Shown here one piece after another: positions 6,847 to 14,060 of a stretch of DNA of 22,564 bases; position 1 is the first letter of the stretch, and each line of letters opens with the position of its first letter. The position numbers and the translations under genes are program-made. Source of the DNA: a virus. The stretch lies in the IMG/VR virus record IMGVR_UViG_3300043410_001133, positions 1-22,564 of that record. One strand, 5' to 3'. The notes under the pieces were generated by a model. It had not been told where the DNA came from and ran no database searches. It saw nothing but the letters and a program-made list of their open reading frames with translations.

Positions 6847-9606
6847 ATGGAATTTAAAAAACTATTAAAAATATTTGAGGCACCAGCAGCCCCAGTTGGG
6901 TCAGAACTTGCACAAACAAGTGGTGGTCAGTTCATGAACAAAGCCGATAGATTAAATCAGGCTAAAGTTGATGCAGCATTGGGACCTGGTTATAAGGCTG
7001 GTAGAGCAGATACTAATTTAGCATTAGCAAAAAAATTCAGACAACCACAACCATCTGGTCAAGCAGCATATGCAGATACTATATCAGATAGAGCAGCTAA
7101 AGGCGACGTAAATGTTCTTGGCACAGGAAAAAAACAACCAGCAGTTAATGATCCAACAAGTGGAGACTATACAGTAAATGCTGACCCAAATGCAGCAAAA
7201 GTTCCATTTACTCCAAGAAATACAACTGGATATAGTGGAGTTCAACAACATCAATATGTAGATGGTAAACCAAATCCAAATTATGATTCTGGTGAAAAAC
7301 CTGGTACTAGTAGTGAAGTCCCCGTACCAGCAAATATTGGAAATATGAGTCCAGAAGATTCTACCAGAGAATTAAATGCTGCACGTGTTGCAGCAGGACA
7401 GAAACCAGTTGGTGGCACTGTGGGTTCTGGCACTAACACAACTTGGACTGATAGTAGTGGAAAACCTATCACAACTGATAGCCCAGAAGAAATTGCAAGA
7501 AGAGGTCCTATGGGAATCCGTCTTCCAGATCCAGCAGAGCAACGTGCTCAAGGTGAGAAAAATTGGAACGCAATTAAATCTGGATGGAACTCTATGTTTG
7601 GAGGGAATAAATCTTCTTCAACTCCAACACCTCCACCAGCACCTGATTCAGCAGCGCCACCAGTAGACTCATCAAAACCATCAGTTCAAGGTTCAAGCGC
7701 AGGATATGCACCTGGAAAATTTTCTGAAGATGCATTAGAAGAAGAAATGGAAAAAGAATTAGAAGAAATGATGCGTTTGAGTGGATTGTCTTTAAATGAA
7801 AAGGCTGTCAGCACATCACAACAGCAAATGGCAGGTGCTGAACTCGAAAGACGCAGAGAAGGTAAAAAGAAATCTAAAAAAGGTATGGGTTCTATGAGCA
7901 CATCTGAATTGAAAAAATTTGCTGGAACCAAACACAAAGGCTTACCAAAGCATGTTACTGAAAGTACAGAACTAATGGATGAAACTCGTGAAACCCTAAA
8001 GCACATTGCAAATCGTTTTAAGTATGAAACTAAAATGTTCATGCAAAGCGGTCATATGGATCAAGATTTGTTCCATTCATTGTATGATTATTATAAAGAA
8101 AAAGGCGATATGCCATATAGCGTTGCCAAAGGTGATGCACAACCATGGGTTGAAAGCCGTTTTTACCAAGATATGGGGAGTGGTATGAGTGAATCAATGG
8201 GTAGTAATGTTGCTCCTGCTGGTAATACATTGTCGGAGTTAGCCCGTTTAGCTGGACTAACACACAAAGAACATGAAATTACTGAATGGGGTGATTCTCC
8301 ATTGAATAAAATTGGACAGCCACCACAGCCACAAAGTCCTGGTGCAGCCCCATCATTTGCTCCACGTGAGCGTGAGCGTGTAGTTAGTCCTAAAGTAGAC
8401 AAATTTGATAAAGACAAAGAACAGGCAGAAAAAACACGTCGTTGGATAGTGGACAAAGAAAGCCCAAAGGCAAATGATTTTGGACGCAATATTGGCAAGG
8501 CATTATCAGAACCTGTTGCAGCAGTCAAGAGTGCATGGCATGGAGCACAGGATGCATGGGATCACACAATGGGCAATGATACTGCACCTGATCCTAAACC
8601 CCCTGTTAGCGTTATGAAACCAAATCAGTGGAAGGGTGATAAAGATAATCCTGCATTAAAAGAAAATGATGAATTAAATCAAATGCGCCGCATTGCTGGT
8701 TTAAAAGAATGTGGTGATATGGATGTAAATCAACCTGATTCAATGAATGTTAGTACTAATATGAGCAGCGAGGGTACCAAGAATGTTACTATTTCTGCAC
8801 AAGGTGACAAAGCAGATGAATTACTTGGCATGTTAAAACTTGCTGGTATGCAACATCATCAAGAAGAAGAACCAGTCGCTATTATTTCTACTAATGAAGA
8901 AGAAATGGTTGATGAATCATCAAGTAAGCGTTTAATAAAGAAAATTGGTGATGCATCTGCTGGTGCTAAAATCTATAAAGACATGGAATGGAACGAGTTT
9001 ATCGTTAAATTCTTTAAAGATGGTCGCATGCTTCCAGAAGAAACATGGCATCATACTGATGATTTGCAAGATGCCGTTGATACAGCAACTTCAGAAGTTA
9101 ATAGAATGGGTTCACTTGATGAAGAATATGCCAATGAGCCAGAAGAAGAATATGAAACCATTTCTACCATCACTCGCCAAGGTAATGATTTAAATCGTGA
9201 GAAAAAGCAATTTTCGGATAGACCAAAACTTGGTGATAATCCAATGGCAGAAAGTTTAATTTCTTTAGATGAAGAATTAGAAGAAATGCTTGAAAGCATT
9301 AAAGTTAAAGAAGATAGTGGCGCAGGTGGAGTCTCTGCCGAACAACCATATCGTGATGAAAAAACAGGAAAAATGGTTTACCCACCAAAGGGTGCGACTA
9401 TGCCTCCACCTGATAGTGAATTCCCACCAGGCGATCCTAGAAATTCAGCACCTTTAAAGAAGAAACCATCTATGTCTGCTCCAAGGGCACCAAGCGCACC
9501 AAGTATACCAAAAGACTCATCAAGACCTATAATTCCAAAAGGAATGAATATTGAACCTGATGATGGTATTTTAAATCTACCAATGAAACAACGAGGTGGC
9601 AAGTAA
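6847..9606 (+). CDS. Large disordered phage protein with targeting-like N-terminus and repeated LAGL motifs, 919 aa
   Basis: The N-terminus MEFKKLLKIFE|APAAP fits a prohead-targeting helix ending at I9-F10-E11 before Ala, matching the T4 protease rule. The first 290 residues are Pro/Gly/Ser/Asn-rich and probably disordered. Four copies of the shared motif follow: MMRLSGL (308-314), LARLAGL (465-471), MRRIAGL (613-619) and MLKLAGM (662-668). Between them lie SMSTSELKKFAGTKHKGLP (about 350-370), which resembles the small DUF3008 segment of bacterial proteins, and a compact helical stretch FKYETKMFM...LYDYYKEKGDMPYSV. Another folded segment with WNEFIVKFFKDGRML lies near 715-735. No active site is recognised. 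AGGAAG precedes the start by 8 nt. It is probably a structural or scaffold-like virion protein; function unknown. Confidence 0.65.
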   Translation: MEFKKLLKIFEAPAAPVGSELAQTSGGQFMNKADRLNQAKVDAALGPGYKAGRADTNLALAKKFRQPQPSGQAAYADTISDRAAKGDVNVLGTGKKQPAVNDPTSGDYTVNADPNAAKVPFTPRNTTGYSGVQQHQYVDGKPNPNYDSGEKPGTSSEVPVPANIGNMSPEDSTRELNAARVAAGQKPVGGTVGSGTNTTWTDSSGKPITTDSPEEIARRGPMGIRLPDPAEQRAQGEKNWNAIKSGWNSMFGGNKSSSTPTPPPAPDSAAPPVDSSKPSVQGSSAGYAPGKFSEDALEEEMEKELEEMMRLSGLSLNEKAVSTSQQQMAGAELERRREGKKKSKKGMGSMSTSELKKFAGTKHKGLPKHVTESTELMDETRETLKHIANRFKYETKMFMQSGHMDQDLFHSLYDYYKEKGDMPYSVAKGDAQPWVESRFYQDMGSGMSESMGSNVAPAGNTLSELARLAGLTHKEHEITEWGDSPLNKIGQPPQPQSPGAAPSFAPRERERVVSPKVDKFDKDKEQAEKTRRWIVDKESPKANDFGRNIGKALSEPVAAVKSAWHGAQDAWDHTMGNDTAPDPKPPVSVMKPNQWKGDKDNPALKENDELNQMRRIAGLKECGDMDVNQPDSMNVSTNMSSEGTKNVTISAQGDKADELLGMLKLAGMQHHQEEEPVAIISTNEEEMVDESSSKRLIKKIGDASAGAKIYKDMEWNEFIVKFFKDGRMLPEETWHHTDDLQDAVDTATSEVNRMGSLDEEYANEPEEEYETISTITRQGNDLNREKKQFSDRPKLGDNPMAESLISLDEELEEMLESIKVKEDSGAGGVSAEQPYRDEKTGKMVYPPKGATMPPPDSEFPPGDPRNSAPLKKKPSMSAPRAPSAPSIPKDSSRPIIPKGMNIEPDDGILNLPMKQRGGK

Positions 9607-9818
9607 TGTCAATTCATTTTGAACAATACAATAGTGATGGTGATGAAGATCAAGCAAACTATTGTCGTGAATTAGAAATGAAAATTCATTACTTAATAAG
9701 TATGTTGCAAAAGGCAGGTGTTTTATTAGATGCAAATGGAAATAGTGTCAATTCATTACCAGATTCTGTAATGGATGATGCTGATGAAATTCAAAATAGT
9801 ATAAAGGGTAATTGGTAA
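9606..9818 (+). CDS. Small acidic hypothetical protein, 70 aa
   Basis: The ATG overlaps the previous stop (TAATG) and its own stop overlaps the next ATG in the same way, so it sits in a translationally coupled chain. The product is acidic, with a predicted central helix (CRELEMKIHYLISMLQKAGVLLD) that could form a coiled coil, and a single Cys. I do not recognise a family. It may be a small assembly partner of the large neighbours. Confidence 0.6.
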   Translation: MSIHFEQYNSDGDEDQANYCRELEMKIHYLISMLQKAGVLLDANGNSVNSLPDSVMDDADEIQNSIKGNW

Positions 9819-10522
9819 TGAAAAGTTTTAAAGAATATTTAACTGAACAAGAGTTAATAGAAGAATCCCCAACAACTGGTGATTATTTTAATATTGAGAT
9901 TGCACGTGAAGAAATAGTTCTTGAAACTCACGTCATTGATGTTCTTGAAGATGGTGTGTTAATTGAAGCAGATGAAACTATGCTTAAAATTTTATCACAT
10001 GTTGGGTATCTAACTGAAGATTCTAATATGCCAGTTGCACATGATAGTACCAGTCCTATTAATGGTAGTAATTTAGAAGAAGATGATGATTATCCTGGTT
10101 CACAGGGCACTTGGATGCATGGTGGATACAAGATTCGTTATAATCCAGAAACATTTACTTTAACCGTTCAAGGCAAAAATCAAGAACGTGGACATCGTTG
10201 GGGTGGAAAGCCAACAAAACAAGCATATCGTATTGCAGTTCAACAATTGATTGACAAGCTAGAAGACGAAACAGAACTAGATGAAGCAAAATATCAAGGA
10301 CGTGAAGTTCCTTTAGGTAAACCTATGGCTGGAGATGTTAAAAAATCTAAAGTTTATGTACGCAATCCACAAGGAAATGTTGTCAAAGTAAATTTTGGCG
10401 ACAAAAAAATGAAGATTAAGAAATCTAATCCAAAACGTCGTAAATCATTTAGAGCAAGACATAATTGTGCAAATCCTGGTCCACGTCACAAAGCACGTTA
10501 CTGGTCTTGTAGGGCTTGGTGA
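9818..10522 (+). CDS. Conserved phage protein with targeting-like N-terminus and basic Cys/Trp-rich C-terminus, 234 aa
   Basis: I place the start at ATG 9818 rather than the TTG two codons upstream, because this gives the usual TAATG overlap and a targeting-like peptide, MKSFKEYLTE, ending at L8-T9-E10. Residues 10-85 are acidic. Residues about 95-150 form a domain with GTWMHGGYKIRYNPETFTL and KQAYRIAVQQLIDKL. The last 60 residues are strongly basic (KMKIKKSNPKRRKSFRARH) and end with HNCANPGPRHKARYWSCRAW. From memory this ending is widespread in uncharacterised proteins of T4-like aquatic phages. The basic region and paired Cys suggest nucleic acid or metal binding. No catalytic motif is known to me. 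Confidence 0.65.
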   Translation: MKSFKEYLTEQELIEESPTTGDYFNIEIAREEIVLETHVIDVLEDGVLIEADETMLKILSHVGYLTEDSNMPVAHDSTSPINGSNLEEDDDYPGSQGTWMHGGYKIRYNPETFTLTVQGKNQERGHRWGGKPTKQAYRIAVQQLIDKLEDETELDEAKYQGREVPLGKPMAGDVKKSKVYVRNPQGNVVKVNFGDKKMKIKKSNPKRRKSFRARHNCANPGPRHKARYWSCRAW

Positions 10523-10998
10523 TGAGTGATCCAAGATTCTTTAGAAAGTACTTAGATATTCTTGATGAACAGCCATTGCCCACTGGCGTAAATCAAGCAA
10601 CAGTAAACGTAGGGGATAACACAACTGCAACTGTTGATACAGCAGCAAAGACCATTGGGGTGCAAACTAAAGTTGGTGATAACCTAAATATGCAAGCCAC
10701 GCAAGACTTAACACACAATGCTGGACAGGTATCGGCTGATTACCAAATGTCTCCAAACACGAGTGTCGGTGCAACACATACACAGGCAGGTTACAAAGGA
10801 CAAATGACTCCTACCAACCAAATTCGTGCTTCTTCAAATGTGCCTAATACTGGCAAAGTTGATATTGAGCATAATCAAGGTGCCATGTTACAAGGTGCTG
10901 GAAAAAATGCTAAACCTGGTGATAGCAGCCAAACAACAATGAGAGTCACAAATCCGCAAGGGCAAACTACCACTTACGGTACAAACAGAAATTTATAG
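10522..10998 (+). CDS. Thr/Gln/Asn-rich beta-type hypothetical protein, 158 aa
   Basis: ATG 10522 overlaps the preceding TGA (TGATG) and is preferred over the in-frame TTG and GTG just before it. The first 17 residues (FFRKYLDILDE|Q at 6-17) again look like an amphipathic targeting helix ending at L14-D15-E16. The rest alternates polar and small hydrophobic residues (VNVGDNTTATVDTAAKTIGV), suggesting repeated beta strands like those of fibre or porin-like proteins. No Cys, signal peptide or catalytic motif is present. The function is unknown; a virion protein is likely from context. Confidence 0.55.
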   Translation: MSDPRFFRKYLDILDEQPLPTGVNQATVNVGDNTTATVDTAAKTIGVQTKVGDNLNMQATQDLTHNAGQVSADYQMSPNTSVGATHTQAGYKGQMTPTNQIRASSNVPNTGKVDIEHNQGAMLQGAGKNAKPGDSSQTTMRVTNPQGQTTTYGTNRNL

Positions 10999-11007
10999 GA
11001 AAAATCA

Positions 11008-11814
11008 ATGAAAAAATTATTTGCCGTTCTATTATTAGCAGCACCTTCTCTGAGTTTTGCTTGGACACAAACAGCACCACTACCAGTAGAAAAGTGTCAA
11101 GTGCATAATCCATATGGATTTCCACAGGCTAGTAAAGCAGTAACACCAATTTGTCGTCGTGCTTATTACGTAGGGTACGATGCTGCTGCTAAAATTCCTA
11201 ATCATGTAACTTATACATTAACACCCGCAAACGCATTGGGTTGCTGGCCACGTACAAATGCTTTTGTTGCTGATCAAAGTGTACCTAACGGACCTCGTCC
11301 TGAAGATTATGCTGGAACAGGATATGATAAGGGTCATGCTGCTCCAGACGGTGACTTGTCATGGGATGAACAAGTAGAATATGAAAGTTTCTTAATGACT
11401 AACATGTATCCACAACTTGGTGGATTAAATCGTGGCATTTGGAAATTATTAGAAACATCAGTGCGTGGTTGGGCAGTACAAACTAATCAAACATATAATA
11501 TCTATGTTGGCGGTATATACAACACAGCAACAGACAAGAAAATTGGTAATGGTGTTGTAGTACCAACAGGATTCTACAAGATTGTTGTTAATCAAAATAC
11601 AAAACAAATGGCTGGTTGGTATTTCAAACACGAAGGTGGACAAGGAAACGACTTAACTAAAGTACGTGCCAGTATCGCTGCTATTCAACAAAAAGCAGGA
11701 GTAACATTCGCATTTCCACAGGGAGCAGTTGAGTTGCCTGTAGGACAAGAATGGCCAGTTGATTTCGGAGCGTTAACAAATGCAAAAAGAGCCAAGTGCA
11801 AATCAGCCGACTGA
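11008..11814 (+). CDS. Secreted DNA/RNA non-specific endonuclease (NucA/EndA family)
   Basis: The first 18 residues are a clear signal peptide: KK, a hydrophobic core FAVLLLAAPSLSF, and a predicted cleavage after SFA. The mature part carries the beta-beta-alpha-metal nuclease motif DKGHAAP (107-113), equivalent to DRGH in Serratia nuclease, with His110 as general base. It also has TNMYPQ (131-136) and LNRGIWKLLE (140-149), where Asn141 would bind magnesium and Glu149 is conserved. Cysteines at 30, 49, 79 and near the C-terminus could form disulfides in an oxidising compartment. AGGA (10997-11000) gives a good ribosome-binding site. It should degrade DNA and RNA outside the cytoplasm. It may act on competing incoming DNA, extracellular DNA or host DNA after lysis; that choice is inference. 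Confidence 0.88.
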   Translation: MKKLFAVLLLAAPSLSFAWTQTAPLPVEKCQVHNPYGFPQASKAVTPICRRAYYVGYDAAAKIPNHVTYTLTPANALGCWPRTNAFVADQSVPNGPRPEDYAGTGYDKGHAAPDGDLSWDEQVEYESFLMTNMYPQLGGLNRGIWKLLETSVRGWAVQTNQTYNIYVGGIYNTATDKKIGNGVVVPTGFYKIVVNQNTKQMAGWYFKHEGGQGNDLTKVRASIAAIQQKAGVTFAFPQGAVELPVGQEWPVDFGALTNAKRAKCKSAD

Positions 11815-11850
11815 TGATGATAGACCAGTAGTACCCTATGGTGAACACTG

Positions 11851-12561
11851 ATGAAGAGGTTTTGGCTGCGTGAAGAGATTCCAATCGCAGATGAATTGGA
11901 GTCTCTAATTCCTGCACTTAGGGAAGAGTTTATTAAAGCACATCCTGAAATTCTTGAAAATAAAATATACGCTCCCCCAATCACAGACATTAGCAAACAT
12001 GGTATAAATCATATTGATGATGATATTATACAGAATAAAAAAGAACTTCCATGGAAAAGTGATTTTTTAAAGTATGTAGATAAAAAAATAAATCACTATA
12101 ATATATTATATGAAGATTCTGAAGTAAAAGCACGATATCCCACTGCAACAGCCCTTACAAAAAAATACGGAAATGACTGTTATTCAAGTGGATATAGTAT
12201 TTTAGATTTGAAATCACAAATTCATCGTCATACTGACATAGAAAACAGAGATAATAAATTTATTAAAATCCATATTCCTATTATTATTCCCAAAGGGGAT
12301 GTATTTTTTGAGTGCGAGGGTTTTGAAATTGATTGGTCTTGTTTGTGGGCATTTGATAGTCAGTTAGTTCATAGTGCATATAACAATACAGATGAAGTAC
12401 GTGTTGTTTATCTTTTTGATATTAAACGATCTGCACTTGGACTACCAATCGGTGAACCGTATGATTCAGAAAGAGAAAAATCAATTCCACCATTTATTCG
12501 TGGAGCATTACCAAAGGTATATCATTCATGTCAACTATTAGACAATATAGATTTAGTGTAG
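11851..12561 (+). CDS. Aspartyl/asparaginyl beta-hydroxylase-like 2OG-Fe(II) oxygenase
   Basis: The 236-aa product has the conserved core of the AspH family, iron- and 2-oxoglutarate-dependent hydroxylases. H-R-H-T-D at 125-129 supplies the H-x-D iron ligands (His127, Asp129), IKIHIPIIIP is a core strand, and FDSQLVHSAYN holds the distal iron ligand His174. DEVRVVYLFDI contains Arg184, expected to bind 2-oxoglutarate. The N-terminal 100 residues have no recognised domain. The substrate cannot be read from sequence; protein side chains are usual for this family, but phage members are uncharacterised. The ribosome-binding site is weak. Its 3' end overlaps the next gene by 34 nt. Confidence 0.82.
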   Translation: MKRFWLREEIPIADELESLIPALREEFIKAHPEILENKIYAPPITDISKHGINHIDDDIIQNKKELPWKSDFLKYVDKKINHYNILYEDSEVKARYPTATALTKKYGNDCYSSGYSILDLKSQIHRHTDIENRDNKFIKIHIPIIIPKGDVFFECEGFEIDWSCLWAFDSQLVHSAYNNTDEVRVVYLFDIKRSALGLPIGEPYDSEREKSIPPFIRGALPKVYHSCQLLDNIDLV

Positions 12562-12824
12562 AAGATTTTGTACCACAGGGTGAACAAGGGCACGAGGATG
12601 CTGTCCTTGATCCTAATGATCCTATTCATGAAATGAAACGTCTTGCTGGTATACCAAGTCGTAATATTATGCAAGAATATAAGGGTGAACCTGGTAGCAA
12701 TATTTCGGTTACTGGAAATGAAAAGGGCGAACTCATGCGTAAACATGATATTCGCCCTGGCACTGATGAATGGTTTAAACTCTGGTTTTCTAAACCATAT
12801 CTAACTGGTGAAAAACCAATTTAA
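12528..12824 (+). CDS. Small protein with LAGL-type motif, 98 aa
   Basis: The ATG at 12528 lies inside the 3' end of the oxygenase gene in another frame; a later start at 12633 is possible but would cut into the motif. Residues 33-42, IHEMKRLAGI, match the motif repeated in the large upstream proteins and at the end of the 16207 gene. The acidic N-terminal third looks disordered. The C-terminal third, MRKHDIRPGTDEWFKLWFSK, looks like a small folded helix-turn segment. No family is recognised. The shared motif suggests it belongs to the same structural set, though it lacks a targeting-like N-terminus. Confidence 0.6.
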   Translation: MSTIRQYRFSVEDFVPQGEQGHEDAVLDPNDPIHEMKRLAGIPSRNIMQEYKGEPGSNISVTGNEKGELMRKHDIRPGTDEWFKLWFSKPYLTGEKPI

Positions 12825-13348
12825 GCAGCAGCCTTATCTCTACCTAAGTATTGATTCCACTTTGGGTCTTTAACTCTAAATGGACTATGCTTCCATGCCG
12901 CAGCCAATGCCCAATAATCTGGGCGATATGGTTTACGAATTGGTTTCATAAAACTTTTATCTGCTTTACGCCAGTTGCAGTCTTTGCAACTAGTTACACA
13001 GTTAGTCCATTCTGTTTTACCACCCTGACTTACAGGAACAACGTGGTCAATAGTCAAGTCATCAAAATCAAAAGTATCTTCACAGTATTGACATTGATAT
13101 AGATCACGTAGATACATGTTGTAACGTGTGAAGTTTACATTACGCTTGAAATTGAAATATTCTTTAGTAATGGCGACAGATGGTACATTAATTGATAGTT
13201 TTTCACTATGAATAATCCAATCTGGATAGGTTTCAATAACATGAATCCTGCCCAAATACATTAATTTGATAGCATGTTGCCAATGAATTACGCTCAAAGG
13301 TAATACCGAAATTGGGGTGTAATCTTTATTTAAAAGTAGTGTGTGCAA
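12821..13348 (-). CDS. HNH endonuclease (bacterial/phage McrA-like type)
   Basis: This is the only convincing minus-strand gene. The protein has an N-terminal LLLNKDYTPISVLP segment typical of this HNH subfamily, then C-x2-C (QCQYC), the HNH core LTIDHVVPVSQGG with Asp-His, WTNCV, and C-x2-C (SCKDC), so a zinc-stabilised HNH fold is complete. I chose TTG 13348 because it begins the conserved domain and has AGAAAG just upstream; an in-frame TTG at 13396 would add 16 residues. It is convergent with the 12528 gene (4-base overlap) and divergent from the next endonuclease. It may be a homing-type selfish endonuclease or a packaging-associated HNH protein; its position upstream of gp17 allows either. 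Confidence 0.8.
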   Translation of the reverse strand: MHTLLLNKDYTPISVLPLSVIHWQHAIKLMYLGRIHVIETYPDWIIHSEKLSINVPSVAITKEYFNFKRNVNFTRYNMYLRDLYQCQYCEDTFDFDDLTIDHVVPVSQGGKTEWTNCVTSCKDCNWRKADKSFMKPIRKPYRPDYWALAAAWKHSPFRVKDPKWNQYLGRDKAAA

Positions 13349-13395
13349 AATAAACTTTCTTGCTAAATAAGTATGATGTTTATAAAGGAACAGCA

Positions 13396-14052
13396 ATGTA
13401 TTTACAGAACAAATACACTAGATGGTATTTTAGTATAATTTCAAATGCAAAGTCAAGAATCTTGTCTGATTCCATATATACTGAAAAACATCATATTATT
13501 CCAAAAAGTATAGGGGGTGATAATTCTATTGAAAATTTAGTTAAATTATTACCAAAAGAGCATTTTATTTGTCATTTATTATTGACAAAAATGGTAGAAG
13601 GCATTAATAAAAGAAAAATGTGGTATGCATCATATATGATGATAGTTGGGATAAAGAGATACAAACCTACTTCTAGATCATATCAAATAGTTAGAAATAA
13701 TATGATTATGGCAAGTAAAGAACGTGTTGGGACTAACACTGGTAAAGTTATGTCAGAAGAACAAAAACAAAAAATTTCAAATAGGCTAAAGGGAAAAAAC
13801 AGACAACCTAAAACTGAGGAACATAAAGAAAAATTGAGAAAGCCAAAATCTGAGGAACATAAAAAGAAAATTTCAGAGACTCGCAAAGGGAAAACTTATG
13901 GGTATAAACACAGTGAAGAAACTAGACAGAAAATAGGGAAATCAAATACTGGAAAAATTGGTAAATTTTTTGGAAAAGAACACTCTGAGGAAACTAAAAA
14001 ACGTATGTCTGATGCTAGGAAACAATATTGGGAAAATAAACGCAGCACATAA
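13396..14052 (+). CDS. HNH homing endonuclease with NUMOD3 repeats
   Basis: ATG 13396 follows AAAGGA (13384-13389) at 6 nt, so I prefer it to the TTG 12 codons upstream. An N-terminal HNH-type nuclease is visible as EKHHIIPKSIGG (30-41) with His32/His33, Asn47 in ENLVKL and HFICH at 56-60. The C-terminal half is four or five repeats of the NUMOD3 DNA-binding module, for example SEEHKKKISETRKGK and HSEETRQKIGKSNTGK. This architecture is typical of free-standing and intron-borne phage homing endonucleases. No intron is evident: gp17 immediately downstream is uninterrupted. It probably inserted as a selfish gene between structural genes. Its lower-complexity, Lys-rich make-up differs from the genes around it. 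Confidence 0.85.
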   Translation: MYLQNKYTRWYFSIISNAKSRILSDSIYTEKHHIIPKSIGGDNSIENLVKLLPKEHFICHLLLTKMVEGINKRKMWYASYMMIVGIKRYKPTSRSYQIVRNNMIMASKERVGTNTGKVMSEEQKQKISNRLKGKNRQPKTEEHKEKLRKPKSEEHKKKISETRKGKTYGYKHSEETRQKIGKSNTGKIGKFFGKEHSEETKKRMSDARKQYWENKRST

Positions 14053-14060
14053 GTAATAAT
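14049..14060 (+). promoter_or_regulatory. Late-promoter-like box directly before gp17
   Basis: ATAAGTA (14049-14055) differs at one base from ATAAATA and lies 5 nt before the gp17 ATG. No Shine-Dalgarno sequence is visible. Transcription from such a box would begin at or next to the ATG. Confidence 0.3.

Noticed and set aside
8163-8528. Minus-strand open frame of 121 codons opposite the 919-aa gene
   Set aside because: Low-complexity antisense of a Pro/Lys-rich coding region; no motif and no operon context.
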